From: Streptomyces showdoensis
GTDB lineage: Bacteria; Actinomycetota; Actinomycetes; Streptomycetales; Streptomycetaceae
DNA length: 56,012 nucleotides
Assembly (NCBI RefSeq): GCF_039535475.1
Contig: NZ_BAAAXG010000023.1
Coordinates: 1-56,012, forward strand
Direction: 5' to 3'
The notes under the pieces: model-generated
The model's database searches: none
What the model was told of the DNA's origin: nothing
Seen by the model: the letters and a program-made list of their open reading frames with translations, nothing else
Shown: one piece after another, positions 18,301 to 25,603 of the stretch
How positions within the stretch are numbered: the stretch's first letter is position 1
How the letters are laid out: each line of letters opens with the position of its first letter
Translations under genes and position numbers: made by a program

Positions 18301-20261
18301 ACCTGGAGGCGCTGGCGACCGTACGGGCCGACACCGCCGCCCAGGCGCCGCCGGGGCGGCTGCACTTCGACGTGCCGTCGCTGCCCTACACCGGACTGCC
18401 CTTCGTCTCCCTCCTGGACGAGCCCGCCGCGATCGCCTACCGGGCCGTCGCACCCGGGAGCGACCCCGAGCACCGGGCCGCCCTCCTCGGCGTCCTCGAC
18501 CTGGTCGACGCCCTGGGGATCGCCTCGACGGCGACGTCGACCGGCCACTGGCGCAAGGTCCTCGTGCACCTGACGCCGCCCCACCTGCACACCCCGGACG
18601 GGCAGGGACGCAACGTCTCCCACCGCAGCGTGCTGCCCCTGGGCGGCGGCGCCGCGCTCGGCATCACCGAGCACACCGAGAGCGTCACCGACGGACGCGA
18701 GTTCGGCGCGCTGCTCCACGACCCGAGCGGACGCTTCGAGGTGCCCGGCCCCTACACCGTGCGAGGTGCCGCCCCGGTGGGCGACCGGGTCCGCGGCGCC
18801 ACGTGGCTCGCCGACTTCCTCCGGGAGGCGCGCTCGCGTGCCGAGGCGCCGTTCCTGCCGGAGGCCGCCGAGGAGTTCAGCCGCCTCACGGGCGTGTCCG
18901 GGGCGCTCGCCCGGATCGTTCTCGCGGGCATGCCCGGCGTGGCCAACTGGGAGAGGAACTTCCTGCCGGCCGGGCTGCGCAAGACGCTCGGTCTGAAGGT
19001 CGCCGAGGCCGCGGGCGCGCGCGACGAGCTGCGCGCGCTCAGGGTCGAGGTGCGCCGCGCGGTGCTCGCCGCGCTCCTGCCCGAGGACCCGGCCCGGCTG
19101 TGGACCGAAGGCCCCGACGCGGCCTCGGCGGCCGCCGTGTGGAACGCGAAGGTGGGACGGCGCCGGCAGGTGCCCGACTGGCTGGCGGCGGAGGCCGCCC
19201 GCACCACCCGCGGCGGCTGGCCCGCGCACCGGGCGCTCCCCGCACTGCTCGACCCGGACGGCTCCCCGGAACTCGGCGCCGACGTGCCGTGGCACATCGA
19301 AGGCGACCACGCGGCCACCGTGACCCCGGCCAAGGCGCCGTTCGACGCGGAGGTGCTGACCGGTGCGATGGACCTGACCGCCTGGCTGGCCCACCGGCTC
19401 CCCGCCGGCGACCCGGTCCGGGCGGCGCTGCCCAGCGCCCTGACCGCCGTGCGGCAGCGGCTCGCGGCACCCGGACTCCTCCTCCCCGTGGGCCACTACA
19501 CGAGCCTCGCGGACTTCCGGAAGGTGGCGGGCGCCCCGACGGAGACGGCACCGGACCACGAGCGGTACGGGGCGGTGCTCATGGCCACCCAGGACGGCCA
19601 GCCGCAGCCCGCCGTACGGCCCGCCCTGCTGGACTCCACCGGCTCCGACCCGTACCTCGTGGCGCTGCGCGGCGACGACCAGCGGCCGACGGACGTCGAG
19701 ACGGCCCTGCGGCGCGCCCACGACCCCGCGTTCGCGCGGCTGCTGGCCGACCCGGGCGCACCCGCGGCGGGCGAGCCGGACGGCGAGGGCCTGTGGTGGC
19801 CGCAGGACCCCTCGCGTTCGGTGCCCGCGCTGGTGGCCGAGGTCGCCGGGACCCGCTCGCTGAGCGCCGACGCGGCGACGCTGTACCTGATGCTGCTGGC
19901 CCTGCCCGACCCGACCGACCGCAACACCGCGCGGTGGACCGGCTGGAAGCCCGCCCGCCTCAAGGCGGCGCGAGCCGAACTGGCCGACACCGACCTGGTG
20001 ATGACGGCGGTACGGGCCCGGGCCGGACGCTCGCTGTTCCTGCCGGGCGCCTGGACGGAGCAGACCGCGCCCGTCCTCCCGGTGGAGCAGTGGAAGCTCC
20101 CGATGTACGGGGTCACCGCCGGCACCCGGCCGGTCCTGGGCTCCCTCGTGCCGACCGAACCGGCCGCGGAGCTGTTCGCCCGCGCCTGGCAGCGGATCCT
20201 CGACGGCGACGTCCCCCGGTTCGAGGAGCTGAAGGTCCGGCGGACGAGGAGGCGCCGCTGA
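15345..20261 (+). CDS. Giant hypothetical protein (1638 aa) paired with the DUF4132 gene
   Basis: A very long, soluble, Ala/Leu/Arg-rich protein without signal peptide or membrane segments. The GTG start overlaps the previous stop. The first third looks helical (AVELTARAYRHAVFAEDRVVV; long repeats of LRRAA/LARRA type). Around residues 575-720 is a beta-rich stretch with tryptophans (AWPYLIVANATQVRVIDAES, VWRTGFHYVDGALLVFWS, GYWHTAPDTVFDLVGADQW, GTSYWVWENGDGE) that could be propeller-like. Further such stretches occur near 790-860 and 1060-1180. It ends in a basic tail (KVRRTRRRR). I recognise no enzymatic motif. By position and size it probably supplies the scaffold that is fused to DUF4132 in larger homologues (inference). 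Confidence 0.85.
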   Translation: MTGTDIDDNKELLAAGAVLPADAKDAGPSAVELTARAYRHAVFAEDRVVVRLAAAELGPAEDLAAGFLGFEPEGEPTVVGLGRRQELGFPEWVLVHHPEDGHHALAVVPELDRLARQARTKPKAALDACHELAGRLASAVPHFLPVFYEQAARVFLGVENPTYAGQLFGRARTSEAQHGLTVDEDRLDAVFLEFALAGALPVKVLTGYGKELSARLAPVEAYERFRRLCVRRTAGGLAPSAQAATELKRLARAAALPGNEAEQDYLAEILPLPATLRAAAGWWKSHRGALVALARRVPSVRGTLLTMTPPGDSGEMTELWLGILADSGADAGLVDADLPPEEQCSDGAAGWLERFHTSRHRGWGPRPTPPALLELVRRAAGRLRADLAARPEGERFLRIGVEDVDLLDLLLSLDIAIADPEDQEARNRRGQALNLSDWARGEERRDLAALAADPRFRPAFRRAADGYNSPSTGTDVMRRLAASTGGRPMLAEWMRDVARASVAAGLPGLPNAIERLSWLPSEALALAPQEVAAAAAADLGETVARTLRGGLWEELGWPAWEEALTELAPGRNSTEGLTVAEAWPYLIVANATQVRVIDAESTVLVHDLRGVPSANVWRTGFHYVDGALLVFWSTYGQRGPQGYWHTAPDTVFDLVGADQWAMRSQHPSLPLPGGGRTTGGGVLHAGDTKLPAERSLISDGTSYWVWENGDGEDKGGWLEYDPVGGAHGRRSQPGFLADALLGHAPGAELAAASSWLRPAPAVEGSAQGPSEGGLLGWRVVRLPDGSHHGEDATGRSVTVPKSADRPVGLLTFPGDDRPRALTQQWRELSLSDPEGVVTTTARFDHRDELYGTAGKALPPLAYLYLLRARDPEGSAALRGVDAETAGVLLKAAMRAERAADLPGLVSAALPRLSAPELIAGVVKVLRFAVRQQKALDDVAARLDPTTGAVETRVQGPSDQLIGRALQGIVGSGYSRYGSDEDVTHRYLEALATVRADTAAQAPPGRLHFDVPSLPYTGLPFVSLLDEPAAIAYRAVAPGSDPEHRAALLGVLDLVDALGIASTATSTGHWRKVLVHLTPPHLHTPDGQGRNVSHRSVLPLGGGAALGITEHTESVTDGREFGALLHDPSGRFEVPGPYTVRGAAPVGDRVRGATWLADFLREARSRAEAPFLPEAAEEFSRLTGVSGALARIVLAGMPGVANWERNFLPAGLRKTLGLKVAEAAGARDELRALRVEVRRAVLAALLPEDPARLWTEGPDAASAAAVWNAKVGRRRQVPDWLAAEAARTTRGGWPAHRALPALLDPDGSPELGADVPWHIEGDHAATVTPAKAPFDAEVLTGAMDLTAWLAHRLPAGDPVRAALPSALTAVRQRLAAPGLLLPVGHYTSLADFRKVAGAPTETAPDHERYGAVLMATQDGQPQPAVRPALLDSTGSDPYLVALRGDDQRPTDVETALRRAHDPAFARLLADPGAPAAGEPDGEGLWWPQDPSRSVPALVAEVAGTRSLSADAATLYLMLLALPDPTDRNTARWTGWKPARLKAARAELADTDLVMTAVRARAGRSLFLPGAWTEQTAPVLPVEQWKLPMYGVTAGTRPVLGSLVPTEPAAELFARAWQRILDGDVPRFEELKVRRTRRRR

Positions 20262-20295
20262 GGCCCCGCCGCCGACCGGCGGCCCCTGGTCGGCA

Positions 20296-20330
20296 CGGCG
20301 TGGCGCACCCGCCCCGGGCGCGCCACGCCG
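20296..20330 (+). terminator. Hairpin inside the DUF4132-MoxR operon
   Basis: An 11-bp inverted repeat (CGGCGTGGCGC / GCGCCACGCCG) with a 13-nt loop, 34 bp after the giant gene's stop and 120 bp before the MoxR start. It has no T-run. It may partly terminate transcription or stabilise mRNA, lowering or uncoupling expression of the three downstream genes. This 189-bp gap is the only real break in the module. Confidence 0.65.
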
Positions 20331-20450
20331 GCCCCGACCGGTCCCGAACCGGCCCCCACCCTGCGAGCACCCGCGCGACCTCTCGCGTCCGCACGTCTGC
20401 CCGCCCGCCCGCACCACGTAAGCGTTTCGACCGTTGAAGAAGGATCCCGA

Positions 20451-21605
20451 ATGACCGTCACCGATCAGACAGCCCCCGTCCGGCAGGGGCAGCCGGCCGA
20501 GGAACGCCACGCCACCGAGCTCGCCTTCCTCGCCGCCCAGGACCGCGGCCCGCGACCTCCCGGCTGGGCGCTCACCCCGCGCGCGGTCGTCACGTTCGTC
20601 TGCGGCAGCGACGGCGCGGAACTGTCCCTGCCCGAGCGCCACCCGGACCTGCCGTCGAAGCTGACGATCGCCCCCAAGTTCGTCGGCGAACGCGCCCTCG
20701 TCGAGCGCTGTGTGGTCACCCTCGCGGGAGAGCGGGGACTGCTGCTCACCGGCGAGCCCGGAACGGCCAAGTCGATGCTCTCGGAGCTGCTCGCCGCCGC
20801 CGTCAGCGGGAGCAGCGCCCTCACCGTGCAGGGCACGGCCGGCACCACCGAGGACGCCTTCCGCTACGGCTGGAACTACGCCCTCCTGCTCGCCCAGGGC
20901 CCCACCCCGCAGGCGCTGGTGGACTCTCCGGTCCTCGCCGCCATGCGGGCCGGCCGGGTGGTGCGGGTCGAGGAGATCACCCGCTGCCTGCCCGAGGTCC
21001 AGGACGCCCTCGTCTCCCTCCTGTCCGACCGCCGGATCACCGTGCCCGAACTCACCGCCACCGAGGACGCGGTCGTCCGCGCCGCGCCCGGCTTCACCGT
21101 CATCGCGACCGCCAACCTGCGGGACCGGGGCGTCTCCGAGATGTCGGCCGCGCTCAAGCGCCGCTTCAACTTCGAGACCGTGGACCCGATCGCCGACGCC
21201 GACGCGGAGGCGGTCCTGATCCGCCGCCAGGCCGTCGCCGCCGTCCAGCGGGCGGGCGCGGCCTTCGCCGTCGACGACGCCGTCCTCGACGCCCTCGTCA
21301 CCGTCTTCCGCGACCTGCGCTCCGGCCGCTCCACCGAGGGCTGGGACGTGGAGCGCCCGGGCACGGTCATGTCCACCGCCGAGGCCGTACAGGTGGCGGC
21401 TTCGTTGGGAGTCGCGGCGGCCTACCTGCCCGGCGGAGACGTGCTGGACCTGCTGCCGGGCCACCTGCTGGGGGTGGTCCGCAAGGACGACCCGGCCGAC
21501 CACGCGCGGCTGCTGGGCTACTGGGACGGCCCGGTGCGCCGCCGCGCCGAGAACGGCTCGGCGATGTGGCGCCGCCTCTGGGACCTGCGCGGGAGCCTGC
21601 GGTGA
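20451..21605 (+). CDS. MoxR-family AAA+ ATPase (YehL-like)
   Basis: A 384-residue AAA+ ATPase. Walker A is GEPGTAKSM in LLLTGEPGTAKSMLSELLAAAV; Walker B is the degenerate RVVRVEEITRC; sensor 1 is VIATANLRDRG; ALKRRFNFETV carries arginine-finger-type residues. This composition is typical of the MoxR/YehL group, which remodels or activates protein partners together with VWA-domain proteins (RavA-ViaA, NorQ-NorD, CbbQ-CbbO are known pairs). The length agrees with YehL as I remember it. GAAGAAGGA precedes the ATG. The stop overlaps the DUF5682-VWA start as GTGA, ensuring coupled synthesis of the predicted ATPase and VWA partners. It acts in the cytoplasm. Confidence 0.92.
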   Translation: MTVTDQTAPVRQGQPAEERHATELAFLAAQDRGPRPPGWALTPRAVVTFVCGSDGAELSLPERHPDLPSKLTIAPKFVGERALVERCVVTLAGERGLLLTGEPGTAKSMLSELLAAAVSGSSALTVQGTAGTTEDAFRYGWNYALLLAQGPTPQALVDSPVLAAMRAGRVVRVEEITRCLPEVQDALVSLLSDRRITVPELTATEDAVVRAAPGFTVIATANLRDRGVSEMSAALKRRFNFETVDPIADADAEAVLIRRQAVAAVQRAGAAFAVDDAVLDALVTVFRDLRSGRSTEGWDVERPGTVMSTAEAVQVAASLGVAAAYLPGGDVLDLLPGHLLGVVRKDDPADHARLLGYWDGPVRRRAENGSAMWRRLWDLRGSLR

Positions 21606-24600
21606 CCTTCGTCGATCCCCGGGCGGCAGTGGACGCGCTGGCCGCGTCCCGCACGCCGTACCTCCTGGGAGTACGCCACCACAGTCCCGCCCTCGCCGCG
21701 GTCGTCCCCGCCCTGCTGGAGGAGGCGGGGGCCGAGGTGGTCTGCGTCGAGCTGCCGGCGGACTTCGAGCCCTGGCTGGAGCACCTGGCGGACCCCGAGA
21801 CCGTGGCCCCGGTCGCGCTGGCCGGCGCGGGAGAGGGCGGCGCGCTGTCGTTCTATCCCTTCGCGGACTTCTCGCCGGAACTCGCCGCGGTCCGCTGGGC
21901 CAGGCGCCGAGGTGTGGAGGTGCTGTGCTGCGACCTCCCCCTCGGTGATCCCGGCTGGTCCGCGGGGGCCGGCGGGCCGGGGAGCCGGCCGGTCGAGGAC
22001 GGCGACGGCGACGGAGCCGTGCGCCCGGACGGTGACGTCCCCGCGCAGGCCGGCGCCCCGACGGAGGCGGACGGCTCGGCGGGGACCGCGAGGAAGCGGG
22101 ACACGGCCGCGGGCGCAGGCGGCGCCGAGTCCGCGGGGACGCCGGGGACGGCCGCGCGCGGCGAGCCCACGGTCACGCCGGAGACGTCCCCGCGCGCCCA
22201 GACCACGGCCGCACCCGCCACCGGTCCTGGCGACCGCGCGCGGGGTTCCTACGCCCAGGCGCTCGTCGCCGCGGGAACCGGCCGCGACGGTGACGACCTG
22301 TGGGACCGCGCGGTCGAGGTGCTGGCCCCCGGGTGCACCCCGGACGCGGTGCGCCGGGCCGCGCTGGGCGTGGGCTGGGCCCTGCGCGCCGACGCGGCCG
22401 TGCCCGCCACCGACCTGGCGCGGGAGGAGCGGATGCGCCGGGTGATCGCCTCCGCGTCGGCCGGCGGGCGCCGGGTGGCGGCCGTGATCGGCGCCTTCCA
22501 CGCCCCGGCGCTCCTCCCGTCCGCGGAGGCGGAGGGCGACGCGGGCGACCGCACGCAGGGAGCGGGGCCGGAGGCGGAGGGCGCGTCGCCCACGAACACG
22601 CCGGGCGGGTCCGGCGGCACGGCGGCGGGCCTTCCCGGGGACTGCGACGCAGCCGCCACGACCGGAGACGGCGGGAAGGCGCGGCGCAAGGGTTCGGCCG
22701 AGGGCGGGGCCTCGCCGGTGACCTCACTCGTCCCGTACTCCTTCGACCTGCTCGACTCCCGCTCCGGTTACCCCGCCGGAATCCGCGACCCGCTGTGGCA
22801 GCAGGCCGTGCTCACCGCGGCCGGCGATCCGGACCGCCTCCGGGCGGCGGCCGCCGACGCGCTGACCGGCCTGTGCCGGGAGCTGCGGCGCGCCGGACAC
22901 ACCGCGGGCACCGGCGAGGCCGCCGAGGCACTGCGCCTGGCCTGCGACCTGGCCACCCTGCGCGGACTGCCCGCACCCGGACGGGGCGAGCTGCTGGAGG
23001 CCGTCACGACCGTCCTCGGCCAGGGCGAACCCCTCGGCCGGGGCCGCGCCTTGGCCCGCGCGCTGGAAGCGGTGCTCGTCGGCACGGCGCGCGGCCGGAT
23101 CAGCCCGCACGCGCCCCGGTCCGGGCTCGGACCCTCCGTCGAGGCCGAGCTCGCGGACGTCCGGCTGCCCCGCCCCGACGATCCCGACCGCCGCGACCTG
23201 CGCCTGGACCCGCTCCGGTCGCCTCTGGACGCGCGCCGCGAGGTGCTGCTCCAGCGCCTGCGGGTGATCGGCGCGTCGTACGGCGAACCCCTCGCCGTCG
23301 CGAGCACGGGTGACGGCACGGCGCTCGGCACCAAGTGGCGCGTGGCGTGGACGCCGTCCGTGCCCGCCCGGCTCGACCTGGCGGGAGTACGCGGGGTGAC
23401 GGCGGCCCAGGCCGCCGCGGGCACGCTCGCCGCGACCGCGCGCCGCGAGGCCGCCGAGGGCGGCCCCACTCCGGAGCAGATCCTCACCGGCCTGGCCGCG
23501 GCGGCGCGTTGCGACCTGCCCGAACTGGTCGAGGTGCGTCTGCACGAGGCGTCCACGGTGCTGCCCGACAGCGCGGACCTGCCCGAACTCCTCCAGGCCC
23601 TGGACCTGCTGGAGGGGTTGCGGCGCGGCCACTTTCCCGGCACGGAGCCGGAGGCCCGTGCGACGGCGGGCGCGCTGACGGAGGAACTGCTGGAGGCAGC
23701 CGTCCGCTCCCTGCCCGGCCTCGCCGGGAGCGACAGCGCCGCCGACGCCGGGGCGCTGGTGGCGCTGGCGGACCGGACGGCCGCACGCCACCTGGGCCTC
23801 CGGCTGGACCGGGCCCTCGCCGGGCTGGCCGCCGACGGCGCTCCGCTCATCCAGGGCGCCGCCCTCGCCGTGCGCGTGCTCCTCGACCTGGACGACGCGG
23901 CCGGGCTGGGCGAGCGCACCGCCGGTTGGATCGACGGGGCCACGGCCCCCGACTCGCGCCGGGCGCTGACGAAGCGCCTCTCCGGGCTGCTCACGGCCGC
24001 CGGACCCCTGCTCCAGGCCTCACCGGACGCGCTGGGCCCGCTCATGGACCGGGTCGACGCGCTGGCCGACCAGGAGTTCCTCGACCGGCTCCCGGCCCTG
24101 CGGGGCGGGTTCGACACCCTGACACCGGCAGCGCGCGACCGGCTGCTCACCACCGTGACGGAACGGCTCGGCGACCGGCTCGACCTGTCGCTCGACGCCC
24201 CCGCCGAACTGCTCGCCCTGTGGGCGGCGGCCGACGCGGCCGGATCGGCCGCGCTGAAGGCCCTGGGCCTGTCGGGGACGGGCACTCCCGACGGTGCAGG
24301 TCCTGCGGCGCTCCCGGAGTCGGCCGAGCGTCCCGCACCCGCCGCGGCGCCCGCTGGTGAAGGCCCGGGCACCAGGTCACCGGACGAGGACGCCGCAGAC
24401 ACCGGCACCGGCACAGACACCGGCACCGGCACAGGAATCGGATCCGCAGGCGCAGGCTCCGGAGCAGCCGACGCGGACCGGCGGCTGGGCCGTGCCGACC
24501 GCTGGCGGCTCCTGCTCGGCCGCCACAAGGAACGGCTCACCGGCGACGCGCGCCGATACGCCCACGCCCTGGACGAGCTCTACGGCCGGGGACGCGGCGA

Positions 24601-25603
24601 GGGCGCGCAGGACCTGGACGGCGGCGCCGCAGGCGGGGGAGGGGGACAGGAGGCGTCCTTCCCGACGGCCCGGGAGTGGGCGGAGGAGCTGGAGGCCCTG
24701 TTCGGCTCGGACGTACGCGAGGAGGTCCTCGCCGAGGCCGCCGACGCCGGACGCACGGACGTGCTCGCGCAGCTCGATCCGGCCGCGGTACGCCCGTCGG
24801 TGGAGCTGCTCGGTTCGGTGCTGTCGTTGGCCGGCGGCATGCCCGAGGCCCAGCTCGCCCGGCTGCGTCCCCTGGTGAAGCGGCTCGTCGACGAACTCGC
24901 GCGGGAGCTGGCCACCCGCCTGCGCCCGGCGCTCTCCGGACTGGCCACCCCGCGCCCCACCCGGCGTCCGGGAGGCCGCCTCGACCTCCCCCGTACCCTG
25001 CGGGCCAACCTCGCCCACACGCGGCGCGCGGAGGACGGCCGGCTGGTCGTCGTACCGGAGCGCCCGGTGTTCAGCACGCGGGCGAGCAAGGAGGCCGACT
25101 GGCGCCTGATCCTCGTCGTGGACGTCTCCGGCTCGATGGAGGCCTCGGTGATCTGGTCGGCGCTGACGGCCGCCGTGCTGGGCGGGGTGCCGACCTTGTC
25201 CACGCACTTCCTGGCCTTCTCCACGAAGGTCATCGACCTGACGGACCGGGTCGAGGACCCGCTGTCGCTGCTCCTCGAGGTCCGGGTCGGCGGCGGTACG
25301 CACATCGCGGCCGGCCTCGCGCACGCCCGCTCGCTGATCACCGTGCCGAGCCGCACGCTCGTCGTCGTGGTGAGCGACTTCGAGGAGGGCGCGCCGATCG
25401 GAGGACTGCTGGGCGAGGTACGTGCCCTGGCGTCCTCCGGCGCCCACCTGCTCGGCTGCGCGGCACTCGACGACACCGGCACGCCGCGCTACTCGGTGGC
25501 GGTGGCGCGCCAACTCGTCGCGGCCGGAATGCCGGTGGCCGCCCTCAGCCCGCTGACCCTCGCCCGCTGGGTGGGCGACCGCCTCCGTGGAGAACCCCGT
25601 TGA
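21602..25603 (+). CDS. DUF5682-VWA fusion protein (YehM plus YehP-like)
   Basis: 1333 residues, GTG start overlapping the MoxR stop. The N-terminal DUF5682/ChaN-TraB-like region opens with LLGVRHHSPALAAVVPALLE and VVCVELPADFEPWLEHLAD, with RRVAAVIGAFHAPALL further on, and runs to about residue 900 interrupted by three low-complexity linkers (about 120-215, 310-365, 895-960, the last a TGTGTD repeat). The C-terminal VWA domain starts near 1160. Its MIDAS is complete: Asp1174, Ser1176 and Ser1178 (DVSGS), Thr1233 (GGTHI) and Asp1259 (SDFEEG). In E. coli YehM and YehP are separate proteins; here both are one chain. The VWA part is expected to engage the MoxR ATPase, with DUF5682 as effector or substrate-binding part (inference). 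Confidence 0.9.
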   Translation: MTFVDPRAAVDALAASRTPYLLGVRHHSPALAAVVPALLEEAGAEVVCVELPADFEPWLEHLADPETVAPVALAGAGEGGALSFYPFADFSPELAAVRWARRRGVEVLCCDLPLGDPGWSAGAGGPGSRPVEDGDGDGAVRPDGDVPAQAGAPTEADGSAGTARKRDTAAGAGGAESAGTPGTAARGEPTVTPETSPRAQTTAAPATGPGDRARGSYAQALVAAGTGRDGDDLWDRAVEVLAPGCTPDAVRRAALGVGWALRADAAVPATDLAREERMRRVIASASAGGRRVAAVIGAFHAPALLPSAEAEGDAGDRTQGAGPEAEGASPTNTPGGSGGTAAGLPGDCDAAATTGDGGKARRKGSAEGGASPVTSLVPYSFDLLDSRSGYPAGIRDPLWQQAVLTAAGDPDRLRAAAADALTGLCRELRRAGHTAGTGEAAEALRLACDLATLRGLPAPGRGELLEAVTTVLGQGEPLGRGRALARALEAVLVGTARGRISPHAPRSGLGPSVEAELADVRLPRPDDPDRRDLRLDPLRSPLDARREVLLQRLRVIGASYGEPLAVASTGDGTALGTKWRVAWTPSVPARLDLAGVRGVTAAQAAAGTLAATARREAAEGGPTPEQILTGLAAAARCDLPELVEVRLHEASTVLPDSADLPELLQALDLLEGLRRGHFPGTEPEARATAGALTEELLEAAVRSLPGLAGSDSAADAGALVALADRTAARHLGLRLDRALAGLAADGAPLIQGAALAVRVLLDLDDAAGLGERTAGWIDGATAPDSRRALTKRLSGLLTAAGPLLQASPDALGPLMDRVDALADQEFLDRLPALRGGFDTLTPAARDRLLTTVTERLGDRLDLSLDAPAELLALWAAADAAGSAALKALGLSGTGTPDGAGPAALPESAERPAPAAAPAGEGPGTRSPDEDAADTGTGTDTGTGTGIGSAGAGSGAADADRRLGRADRWRLLLGRHKERLTGDARRYAHALDELYGRGRGEGAQDLDGGAAGGGGGQEASFPTAREWAEELEALFGSDVREEVLAEAADAGRTDVLAQLDPAAVRPSVELLGSVLSLAGGMPEAQLARLRPLVKRLVDELARELATRLRPALSGLATPRPTRRPGGRLDLPRTLRANLAHTRRAEDGRLVVVPERPVFSTRASKEADWRLILVVDVSGSMEASVIWSALTAAVLGGVPTLSTHFLAFSTKVIDLTDRVEDPLSLLLEVRVGGGTHIAAGLAHARSLITVPSRTLVVVVSDFEEGAPIGGLLGEVRALASSGAHLLGCAALDDTGTPRYSVAVARQLVAAGMPVAALSPLTLARWVGDRLRGEPR

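Noticed and set aside
17535..21503. 1322-codon open frame on the minus strand
   Set aside because: Antisense to the giant gene and the MoxR ATPase; its sequence is Gly/Arg/Val-rich with no motif, whereas the plus strand shows clear AAA+ motifs. A shadow of high GC.
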